Positions 43,988-51,699 of a DNA stretch of 64,000 bases are shown here, one piece after another (position 1 is the stretch's first letter; each line of letters begins with the position of its first letter). Both the position numbers and the translations under genes were made by a program. Below the pieces are notes generated by a model. That model was not told where the DNA came from, ran no database searches, and was given only the letters and a program-made list of their open reading frames with translations. Source of the DNA: Oceanihabitans sp. IOP_32 (GTDB lineage Bacteria > Bacteroidota > Bacteroidia > Flavobacteriales > Flavobacteriaceae); contig NZ_CP040813.1 of the NCBI RefSeq assembly GCF_009498295.1, positions 911,001-975,000 of the forward strand, given 5' to 3'.

Positions 43988-44662
43988 TTACTTTCTAGCT
44001 AAAATTTCATCTATCATTCCGTATTCTAAAGCTTTATCGGCTTTCATCCAGTAATCTCTATCACTATCATTATAAACTTTGTCGTACTCTTGTCCAGAAT
44101 GCTTACTTATTATTTTGTAAAGCTCTTCTTTTAAGGTTAATATTTCTCTCGCTGTAATTTCGATATCACTGGCTTGCCCTTGCGCACCACCAAGCGGTTG
44201 GTGAATCATAACTCGGGAGTGTGTTAACCCACTACGCTTCCCTTTTTCTCCAGCACAAAGTAGTACTGCACCCATAGATGCCGCCATACCAGTACAAATA
44301 GTAGCTACATCAGGTTTTATAAACTGCATCGTATCGTAAATACCCAATCCTGCATACACGCTTCCTCCTGGAGAATTGATGTATATTTGAATATCTTTCG
44401 AGGCGTCTGTACTCTCAAGAAACAGGAGTTGTGCCTGAACAATATTAGCCACTTGATCGTTTATTCCAGTACCTAAAAAAATAATTCTATCCATCATTAA
44501 ACGCGAAAAGACATCGAAAACAGCAATGTTCATTTGGCGTTCTTCAATAATATTTGGTGTCAAATTTGTTGGGTACATGCTACTAATAATTTTATTGTAG
44601 TAAGTACTGCTAATTCCTTGGTCTTTTATCGCGAATTTTTCAAACTCTTTTGCGTAATCCAT
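43988..44662 (-). CDS. clpP: ATP-dependent Clp protease proteolytic subunit
   Basis: Serine peptidase that forms the double-heptamer chamber. In 224 residues the catalytic triad is visible as Ser129 in GMAASMG, His154 in RVMIHQP and Asp near 203 (DSDRDYW). An N-terminal extension of about 30 residues precedes the processing region. It lies between tig and clpX, the classic protein-quality-control cluster. Confidence 0.97.
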   Translation of the reverse strand: MDYAKEFEKFAIKDQGISSTYYNKIISSMYPTNLTPNIIEERQMNIAVFDVFSRLMMDRIIFLGTGINDQVANIVQAQLLFLESTDASKDIQIYINSPGGSVYAGLGIYDTMQFIKPDVATICTGMAASMGAVLLCAGEKGKRSGLTHSRVMIHQPLGGAQGQASDIEITAREILTLKEELYKIISKHSGQEYDKVYNDSDRDYWMKADKALEYGMIDEILARK

Positions 44663-44750
44663 AGTAAGTATTAATAATTTAATTAATTAATCCTCCGCTT
44701 GAAATAATATCATAATAAACTTATTTCGTTGGGGTGTTTTTTGAATAAAA

Positions 44751-44780
44751 AGGCACTTAAATACAAAGATTCAAGTGCCT
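44751..44780 (-). terminator. Terminator after tig
   Basis: AGGCACTTAA (44751-44760) pairs with TTCAAGTGCCT (44770-44780) across a 9-base loop. On the minus strand the stem ends in a T run. It separates tig from clpP. Confidence 0.72.
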
Positions 44781-44804
44781 AAATATAAGGAATAATTCTT
44801 TGAT

Positions 44805-46133
44805 TTATTTATCTTCGTATACTTCTTTAACAAACTTATCGTAAGTTACTTCTTTTACTTTTATGTTCGCTTTTTCTTTGTAAACATCTAATAATTTCTG
44901 ACTTACCAATTGCTCTGAAATACGACGTGCCTCATCTTCATTCGATAAAATACGCGTTGTAATAGCTTCTAGTTCAACATCAGATGGATTGGTTTGACCA
45001 AACTGAGCCATTTGGGCTTTAATCAATTGGCGTGCATGTGCTTTTAAATCGTCTAAAGATACTTCAATCTCGTTTTCTTTAACAATTTTTCCTTCAATTA
45101 ACTGACAACGTAAACTATTTTCAGATTTTTCGTATTGTTCCTTTGCTTTTTCTGCATCCATCTCTTCACCACTCGCAGTCTGCATCCATTTTGTAAGAAA
45201 CTCTGCTGGCAAATCGAACTTTGTGTTTTCGATTAGATATTCTGTGACATCATTTAAAAGCTTTTGATCGGATTGCTGCACAAATTGGTTTTCAGCATCT
45301 TCTTTAATTCTTGCTTTTAATTCTTCTTCAGATGTCACTTCACCTTCTGCAAAAAGCTTATCAAACAACTCTTGGTTTAATTCAGCTAAATCGCGTTTAT
45401 TAATTTCAGAGATTGTAAAAGATACTTCAATATCCAAATCTTTAACCTCTTCGGCATTCAAGTTTAGCACTCGCATAAGGTCTTGTTCATCTTCATAAAG
45501 CCCTTTTGTTTTTAAAACAATAACGTCGCCTACTTTTGCACCAATAAATTGTTTAGCTGTAGATTTGCCTTTAAATTTATCCAAAAACAAAGTCACCGAG
45601 CTGTTTATTTCCTTCTCTTCACTGGTAAATGTACCTGTAACTTCACTATCTTTAGCTACGGTGTCTTGAGATGTTATTTTGCCATATTTTTTTTGCACAC
45701 GCTCAATCTGATCATTAATCATTTTCTCATCTGCAATAATTTTGTAATGCGTAATGGCTTTTTTACCTTTTAAGTTAACATCAAATTCTGGTGTTAAACC
45801 TAATTCAAACTCAAATGTAAAATCATCTGCATCCCAATCCACCTCTAAGTGGTTTTTTGGTATAGGCTGCCCAAGAACATCTAACTTTTCTTCAGTTAAA
45901 TATTTACTTAAAGCATCTTGTATAAGTTTGTTCACCTCATCAACTACAACGGCTTTACCATACTGTTTCTTTACCATGCCCATTGGCACATGCCCTTTTC
46001 TAAAACCAGGAATATTAGCTGTTTTACGATAATCTGATAAGATTTTGTTAACTTTATCGCTATAATCTTCTTTAGCAACATCTACTTTTAATATTGCGTT
46101 TAAGGCGTCAACGTTTTCTCTTGTAATGTTCAT
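44805..46133 (-). CDS. tig: Trigger factor
   Basis: Ribosome-bound chaperone and peptidyl-prolyl isomerase. The 442-residue protein has the N-terminal ribosome-binding domain (1-145) with the family signature FRKGHVPMGMVKKQYG (43-58), a divergent FKBP-like middle domain, and a helical C-terminal arm domain (about 255-442). It is the first gene upstream of clpP and clpX, with its own promoter and terminator. Confidence 0.95.
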   Translation of the reverse strand: MNITRENVDALNAILKVDVAKEDYSDKVNKILSDYRKTANIPGFRKGHVPMGMVKKQYGKAVVVDEVNKLIQDALSKYLTEEKLDVLGQPIPKNHLEVDWDADDFTFEFELGLTPEFDVNLKGKKAITHYKIIADEKMINDQIERVQKKYGKITSQDTVAKDSEVTGTFTSEEKEINSSVTLFLDKFKGKSTAKQFIGAKVGDVIVLKTKGLYEDEQDLMRVLNLNAEEVKDLDIEVSFTISEINKRDLAELNQELFDKLFAEGEVTSEEELKARIKEDAENQFVQQSDQKLLNDVTEYLIENTKFDLPAEFLTKWMQTASGEEMDAEKAKEQYEKSENSLRCQLIEGKIVKENEIEVSLDDLKAHARQLIKAQMAQFGQTNPSDVELEAITTRILSNEDEARRISEQLVSQKLLDVYKEKANIKVKEVTYDKFVKEVYEDK

Positions 46134-46220
46134 TTTTAATGATATATAACCTTTAATCAGGCATTTAACAATTAGGTTTCTTTTTTAGAACCTATAATTT
46201 TTGTAATTAAAATTGGGATG

Positions 46221-46252
46221 CAAAAATAATATATTTTTACATCCCAACAAAG
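46221..46252 (-). promoter_or_regulatory. Promoter of tig
   Basis: On the minus strand, TTTG (complement of 46248-46251), a 19-bp spacer and TATTTTTG (complement of 46221-46228) match the Bacteroidetes consensus. The start codon is 88 bp downstream. Confidence 0.58.
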
Positions 46253-46393
46253 TTTTTAATTACTTGATTACAATAGGGGTTCAAGTTTAAATAAGAGTTA
46301 GCAACCAAGTTTTGTAATTTGTTAGGCTTTTACTGGAGTAAAACGGCTTTAATAGTTACAAAAATGGAAATCTACGACCTGAGAAAATCATCT

Positions 46394-46735
46394 TTAGTTC
46401 TCATTTAGAAGGGATTGGAGTACAGATTGGAGTATGGAGAGAAAAACACTAAAAAGAACGGCAACCCAAATTCCACTAACCGAAAATCCACCGACTAACT
46501 TATCGGCGAGCAAAATAATTAACGCGTTTACTATAAACAGAAATAAACCAAGGGTGATTACCGTTACCGGCAGGGTTAGTATAATTAAAATAGGTTTTAC
46601 TAATAAATCTAATACCGACAACACCAAAGCAACTAATATCGCAGTTAAATAACCGTCTACATGAACGCCAGACATAAGATGTGCAATTACAAATATGGCA
46701 ACAGCGTTTAATAAAAGTCTAATTATAAATTTCAT
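46394..46735 (-). CDS. YvlD/phage-holin-like family membrane protein
   Basis: A 113-residue protein with four tightly packed membrane helices, the second containing LVLSVLDLLVKPILIILTLPVTVITLGLF, the hallmark of the DUF360/YvlD group. The name 'phage holin family' is inherited from databases; no prophage genes are present, so a lysis role is not indicated. It is a single-gene unit. Confidence 0.85.
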   Translation of the reverse strand: MKFIIRLLLNAVAIFVIAHLMSGVHVDGYLTAILVALVLSVLDLLVKPILIILTLPVTVITLGLFLFIVNALIILLADKLVGGFSVSGIWVAVLFSVFLSILQSVLQSLLNEN

Positions 46736-46808
46736 CTTATTTTTTAATTAGTATTACAAATTCTTATCTAAATCTTGTTTAAAGATACTAAAATTAAAAT
46801 ACAAACAT

Positions 46809-47585
46809 TTAATTAAGGAATTCTAGCATGGCGTTAAAAAAATCGTCGGGATTCTCGGCATGTAACCAATGCCCCGAATTAGAAATGGTAACGATTTTTG
46901 CTTTTGGAAAATGATTTAAAATTAATTGCTCGTCTTCAAAAGCAATATACTCCGATTTATCGCCACGTAAAAACAAGGTCTCTTTATCAAACCTGGCATC
47001 ACTAGGCAAAGGCTCGCCAACTTCGGCAATTTTTTCTTTTAAAACTTCTAGGTTAATACGCAATGCTAGCTTTCCCTTTTCAATCCAATACAAGTTCTTA
47101 AGTAAAAACTGGCGTATCCCTAAATTCGATATATAATCACTTAAAGCAGTGTCTGCCTCACTCCTGCTTTTTAATACGTCGAAATTTAAAGCACTTAAGC
47201 CCTCTAAAATTTTATCGTGGTGCACAGGGTAGAATCGCGGTGAGATATCGGCAACCAATAATTTAGACACCAATTCTGGAAATTGAGAAGCAAATAACAT
47301 TGCCGTTTTCCCACCCATCGAATGGCCCAACAAAACGATGTTTTTTAGTTCATGGGCGTCGCAGTATTGTTTTAAATCTTGCACAAGAATTTCATAATTA
47401 AAGGTGTTGCTCCAAAAACTGCGTCCGTGATTGCGCTGATCTACCAAATGCACCTCAAAACCGTGTTCGCTTAGGTTTTTACCATGGGTTTTCCAGTTAT
47501 CGCCCATACCTAAAAAACCATGCAGAATAATAAATGGCTGTCCTTCCCCTAATATATTTGAATGTAAAATATTTTCTTTTGTCAC
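46809..47585 (-). CDS. Alpha/beta-fold hydrolase (YbfF-like)
   Basis: A 258-residue serine hydrolase. Oxyanion HGFLGMGDNW (22-31), nucleophile Ser89 in GHSMGG (87-92), and catalytic His in SNSGHWLHAENP near the C-terminus. DQRNHGRS (49-56) is typical of the YbfF/esterase branch. Substrate unknown. It is close upstream of the YvlD-like gene and downstream of pdxJ on the same strand. Confidence 0.88.
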   Translation of the reverse strand: MTKENILHSNILGEGQPFIILHGFLGMGDNWKTHGKNLSEHGFEVHLVDQRNHGRSFWSNTFNYEILVQDLKQYCDAHELKNIVLLGHSMGGKTAMLFASQFPELVSKLLVADISPRFYPVHHDKILEGLSALNFDVLKSRSEADTALSDYISNLGIRQFLLKNLYWIEKGKLALRINLEVLKEKIAEVGEPLPSDARFDKETLFLRGDKSEYIAFEDEQLILNHFPKAKIVTISNSGHWLHAENPDDFFNAMLEFLN

Positions 47586-47657
47586 CGATTTAATGATTTA
47601 ATTTTCAGCAAAACCTATTATAAAATTCCTTTTGAAACAACTAGTAGCTTTGGTGTT

Positions 47658-48371
47658 CTATTTTAATTTATTTAAATACATCTGAATCACATTCTCAGCA
47701 CCTAAATACAAACTCTCCGATATAAGTGCATGCCCAATAGAAACCTCTAGTAGATTAGGAACATTCTTTTTAAAAAATTCGATATTATCCAAAGACAGGT
47801 CATGCCCAGCATTAACCCCCAAACCTAAGCTATTTGCCAATTTAGCACATTCTGCGTAAGGTTTTACAGCTTGAGCTTTATCCACACTATATTGATTCGC
47901 ATAGGCTTCGGTATACAATTCAATTCTATCTGTACCCGTGTTTTTCGCGCCTTCAATTTGCTTTAAAACGGGGTCTACAAAAATAGAGGTTCTAATATTA
48001 TTATTTTTAAACTCTTTAATTACATCAACTAAAAAATCTTTGTGGGTTATGGTATCCCAGCCAGCATTACTAGTTATCGCATCTAGAGCATCGGGTACCA
48101 AAGTAACTTGTGTTGGCTTAACTTCAAGCACCAAGGCCACAAAAGCATCTATAGGGTTACCTTCAATATTGTACTCTGTGTGTACCACAGATTTTAAGTC
48201 GCGCGCATCTTGATATCGAATGTGACGCTCGTCTGGTCTTGGATGAATAGTTATACCTTCGGCCCCAAAACGTTGTGCATCTTTAGCAAACTGAATCACA
48301 TTTGGGGTATCTCCGCCCCTTGAATTTCGTAAAGTTGCAATTTTATTAATATTTACACTTAACTTTGTCAT
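47658..48371 (-). CDS. pdxJ: Pyridoxine 5'-phosphate synthase
   Basis: Condenses 1-deoxyxylulose 5-phosphate with 3-amino-1-hydroxyacetone phosphate in vitamin B6 synthesis. The 237-residue TIM barrel has SVNINKIATLRNSRGGD at the start, HPRPDERHIRYQDA, and GLGVNAGHDLSLDN near the C-terminus, all typical. It is transcribed divergently from the CBS-nadK operon. Confidence 0.95.
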   Translation of the reverse strand: MTKLSVNINKIATLRNSRGGDTPNVIQFAKDAQRFGAEGITIHPRPDERHIRYQDARDLKSVVHTEYNIEGNPIDAFVALVLEVKPTQVTLVPDALDAITSNAGWDTITHKDFLVDVIKEFKNNNIRTSIFVDPVLKQIEGAKNTGTDRIELYTEAYANQYSVDKAQAVKPYAECAKLANSLGLGVNAGHDLSLDNIEFFKKNVPNLLEVSIGHALISESLYLGAENVIQMYLNKLK

Positions 48372-48468
48372 CTATCAATTTTTAAATGAGTTGAAGGACA
48401 AAAATACAAAGTAGAACACCTATACATACTATTTATTTGATTAATTTGCACAACCCTAAACAAAGAAG

Positions 48469-49128
48469 ATGAAACTTTCTGATTACATAATAAACGATAT
48501 CAAGCCTCTAAATATAGATGGTTCAACCAAGGATTTGCAAGAATTATTTACCGAGTTAACGTATTCGCACATCCCAGTTAAAGACAAAAACGGACAGTAT
48601 TTAGGTTGTTTTTCTGAAACCGATGCCCATTGTTTTGAAAGTGACAAACCCTTAAGCAAATACAGCTATACCTTAAGCGATTTTTATGTTAGAGACACCG
48701 CTATTTGGTTGGATGTACTAGAAGCCTTTGCCAAAAACACGACTAATATAATGCCTGTTTTAGATTCAAAAAACGCGTACTTGGGTTACTATGAGTTAAG
48801 CGATGTAATAAGTCTATTTAGCGAAACGCCTTTCTTTTATGAAGCTGGAGGTATTTTAGTTATTGAAAAAGGTTTAGCCGATTATTCATTTAGTGAAATA
48901 AGCCAGATTGTTGAGTCTAATAACGGAAAAATATTAGGCGCCTTTATTTCTAACACGATGAATGATATGGTGCAAATTACCATAAAAATAGGTAACACCA
49001 GCCTAAGTAGTATTATTCAAACGTTTAGAAGATACAACTATAGCATTATATCTGGACATGAAGAAGACAGTTATACAGAGAGTCTTAAAGAGCGTTCTAA
49101 CTATTTACAAAAATACTTAAACATCTAG
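48469..49128 (+). CDS. CBS-domain protein
   Basis: A 219-residue cytoplasmic protein. Two CBS domains occupy about residues 5-60 and 60-125 (SHIPVKDKNGQYLGCFSE, then NIMPVLDSKNAYLGYYEL), followed by an ACT-like C-terminal region (about 135-205). CBS pairs sense adenine nucleotides. The gene is 4 bp before nadK in a shared operon, and the pairing suggests, but does not prove, a link to NAD(P) or adenylate status. Confidence 0.82.
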   Translation: MKLSDYIINDIKPLNIDGSTKDLQELFTELTYSHIPVKDKNGQYLGCFSETDAHCFESDKPLSKYSYTLSDFYVRDTAIWLDVLEAFAKNTTNIMPVLDSKNAYLGYYELSDVISLFSETPFFYEAGGILVIEKGLADYSFSEISQIVESNNGKILGAFISNTMNDMVQITIKIGNTSLSSIIQTFRRYNYSIISGHEEDSYTESLKERSNYLQKYLNI

Positions 49129-49132
49129 AGTT

Positions 49133-50017
49133 ATGAAGGTTGCCGTTTTTGGAAGATTTTATAATGAACGCACAGCCATTTCGGCTGAAACGTTATTTAA
49201 CACCCTATTAAAGAATAATTTTGAGGTTTATATTGAATCCGAATTTTTTAATATCTTAACAACTCAAGGTGAGCATCATAAAATCTATTCAACATTTAAA
49301 ATATTCGAGGTTTTAGACACCTCTTTCGACTTACTTATTAGCATTGGTGGTGATGGGACCATGTTAAGAGCGATTACTTATGTAAAAGATTTAGGAATTC
49401 CAGTAATAGGCATAAATACTGGACGCCTAGGGTTTTTAGCAACAGTTCAAGTAGAGCATATTGAAGAGACCATAAAAAACATTATTAATGCCGAGTACAA
49501 AATTTGTGAACGCAGTTTATTAGCTGTCGAAACCATTCCAAAAAACACCAATATAAGCACTATTAATTTCGCCTTAAACGAGGTGGCTATAAGCCGAAAA
49601 AATACAACCTCAATGATTACCACAGAAACACTTCTTGACAATGAATATCTAACTTCTTATTGGAGTGATGGCTTAATACTCTCTACACCAACAGGATCTA
49701 CAGGTTATTCTTTAAGTTGTGGTGGCCCTGTGATTACCCCGGGTACAAGTTGTTTTGTTCTTACACCAATAGCACCGCATAATTTAAGTGTGCGGCCGTT
49801 AATTATACCAGATAACACAGAAGTACAACTAAAAGTAAGTGGCAGAGAACAACAACACCTAATCTCACTAGATTCTAGAATTTCAACCTTAGATAACGGC
49901 ACAATAATCAAAATAAAAAAAGCGGACTTCAAAATTAAAATGATAGAACTCTCGAATGAAAGTTTTCTGGAAACACTTAGAAAAAAATTGCTTTGGGGTG
50001 AAGACAACCGTAATTAA
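49133..50017 (+). CDS. nadK: NAD kinase
   Basis: Phosphorylates NAD to NADP. The 294-residue protein has the diagnostic GGDGT motif (72-76), then GINTGRLGFLA, the NE/D segment LNEVAISRK and STPTGSTGYSLSCGGP. C-terminal LSVRPLIIPD is the usual end. Starts 4 bp after the CBS gene. Confidence 0.96.
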   Translation: MKVAVFGRFYNERTAISAETLFNTLLKNNFEVYIESEFFNILTTQGEHHKIYSTFKIFEVLDTSFDLLISIGGDGTMLRAITYVKDLGIPVIGINTGRLGFLATVQVEHIEETIKNIINAEYKICERSLLAVETIPKNTNISTINFALNEVAISRKNTTSMITTETLLDNEYLTSYWSDGLILSTPTGSTGYSLSCGGPVITPGTSCFVLTPIAPHNLSVRPLIIPDNTEVQLKVSGREQQHLISLDSRISTLDNGTIIKIKKADFKIKMIELSNESFLETLRKKLLWGEDNRN

Positions 50018-50239
50018 AACCTTAAAAAAACAATAAATGTATAGAAATTCTGTTTTACTAAAACACCTTTTCTAGGACATAGCATCAACAAAATTTAATC
50101 ATTATAATCGCAAGTAATAATACGAAAGCGTAAAAATTATTTTTTTCAGAACAAGCTAGAGCCAAATAAAAGTTTTTTCTAAAAAAAATAAACAAAAAAA
50201 AGGTTTTAATGTTATTAATAAAATATTAAGTAGTATTAT

Positions 50240-50247
50240 TATATTTG
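50240..50247 (+). promoter_or_regulatory. -7 box before the DUF6089 gene
   Basis: TATATTTG, 17 bp before the start codon at 50265; fits TAnnTTTG. It would serve the envelope operon DUF6089-uppS-bamA. Confidence 0.48.
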
Positions 50248-50264
50248 CAATCTTCTAATCACCT

Positions 50265-50945
50265 ATGAGGTATTTTACTGTATTAATAATAAGCATTTTG
50301 AGCATCACATCGAGCTATTCTCAAAACCACGAACTTGGAGTTTTTGTTGGAGGGAGTAATCTTATTGGGGATGTTGGTGCCACAAATTACATTTCACCAA
50401 ACAGCCCAACATTAGGCTTAATTTACAAATGGAACGCCAGTCCGAGACACTCCTGGAGAGCTTCCTTAATATATTCTGATTTAAAGGCGAAAGATTTTAA
50501 ATCGGACGATCCAAGACGGCAACAGCGCGATTACAATTTTGATTCTAATTTATTAGAAATTTCAGCAGGAATAGAATTTACTTTTTTCGACTTCGATTTA
50601 TATGACGAGAGAACGACAGGCACTCCCTATTTGTATTCGGGAATAAGCATGGCTAAACACGACAATTTTTATTTTTTTAATGGTGTACAAACCCCTGAAA
50701 ATAATTCGAGTTGGGCTATTGGTATACCTATGGCTCTTGGCTTTAAAACTAATATAATAGATAATTTCATTATAGGCATTGAGGTTGGTGCAAGGTACAC
50801 ATTTTCAGACGCGATAGATGGCAGCAATCCTAAAGAAGCTATTAATCAGCAATATAGATTTGGCAATATAAATAATAACGATTGGTATGTATTCTCGGGG
50901 GTAACTCTTACCTATACTTTTGGTATAAAACCCTGTTATTATTGA
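50265..50945 (+). CDS. DUF6089 outer-membrane beta-barrel protein
   Basis: A 226-residue protein with a signal peptide (1-20, SYSQ) and a barrel of eight or so strands: ELGVFVGGSNLIGDVG, SWRASLIYSD, LLEISAGIEFTFF, LYSGISM, IGIEVGARYTF and GVTLTYTF. The LIGDVG and early GVFVGGSNY pattern is typical of this Bacteroidetes family, which precedes uppS and bamA. A role in outer-membrane assembly is suggested by position only. Confidence 0.82.
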   Translation: MRYFTVLIISILSITSSYSQNHELGVFVGGSNLIGDVGATNYISPNSPTLGLIYKWNASPRHSWRASLIYSDLKAKDFKSDDPRRQQRDYNFDSNLLEISAGIEFTFFDFDLYDERTTGTPYLYSGISMAKHDNFYFFNGVQTPENNSSWAIGIPMALGFKTNIIDNFIIGIEVGARYTFSDAIDGSNPKEAINQQYRFGNINNNDWYVFSGVTLTYTFGIKPCYY

Positions 50946-50958
50946 TTTTAAAAACATC

Positions 50959-51699
50959 ATGGATTTAAAAGAAAACATACATTTAAAAACCTTACCCGAA
51001 CACATCGCTATCATTATGGACGGCAATGGGCGCTGGGCAAAACAAAAGGGTATGTTACGCGCTGTTGGTCATGAAAATGGCACAAAAGCTGTTCGTGAAA
51101 CTATTGAAGCTTCGGCAGAACTGGGCATAAAATACTTAACACTGTATGCCTTTTCTACCGAAAACTGGAATCGCCCAAAACTTGAAGTGCAAACCCTAAT
51201 GCGCCTTCTAGTTACCTCATTAAAAAAAGAAATAAAGACACTTCAACAGAACAACATAAAGCTTAATGCTATTGGCAATTTAAAAACACTACCAACTAAA
51301 GTGTTTAAAGAACTCTCTGAGGTTATTGAGGTCACCAAAAACAACAACCGGCTAACGTTAACACTAGCTTTAAGCTATGGCTCTAGGGAAGAAATATTAA
51401 ATACTGTTAAAGAGATTAGCTTTAAAGTTAAAAAAAATATAATTTCGCCCGATAAAATTGATGAATCAATTATTAATGAGCATCTTTACACGCAAAATTT
51501 ACCAGACGTAGATTTGCTTATTAGAACGAGTGGTGAACAACGAATAAGCAATTTTTTATTATGGCAAATAGCCTATGCAGAATTATACTTTACGAATACG
51601 CTTTGGCCAGATTTTACAAAACAACATTTGTATGAGGCTATTATTGAATATCAAAAAAGAGAACGACGATTTGGGAAAACAAGTGAACAACTTAGCTAA
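50959..51699 (+). CDS. uppS: Isoprenyl transferase (undecaprenyl diphosphate synthase)
   Basis: Makes the C55 lipid carrier for peptidoglycan and O-antigen. The 246-residue protein carries the catalytic IMDGNGRWAKQKG (19-31, Asp21), then AFSTENWNRPK (about 70-80) and the C-terminal RTSGEQRISNFLLWQIAYAE and FGKTSEQ. Its last 17 bases overlap the start of bamA. Confidence 0.96.
   Translation: MDLKENIHLKTLPEHIAIIMDGNGRWAKQKGMLRAVGHENGTKAVRETIEASAELGIKYLTLYAFSTENWNRPKLEVQTLMRLLVTSLKKEIKTLQQNNIKLNAIGNLKTLPTKVFKELSEVIEVTKNNNRLTLTLALSYGSREEILNTVKEISFKVKKNIISPDKIDESIINEHLYTQNLPDVDLLIRTSGEQRISNFLLWQIAYAELYFTNTLWPDFTKQHLYEAIIEYQKRERRFGKTSEQLS

Noticed and set aside
45549-46032. Open frames on the plus strand inside tig
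   Set aside because: They are antisense shadows of the well-conserved trigger factor gene and have no start or coding signal of their own.
46394-46735. Phage holin as sign of a prophage
   Set aside because: The protein belongs to the YvlD/DUF360-type membrane family; no phage structural, integrase or lysis genes occur in the window.
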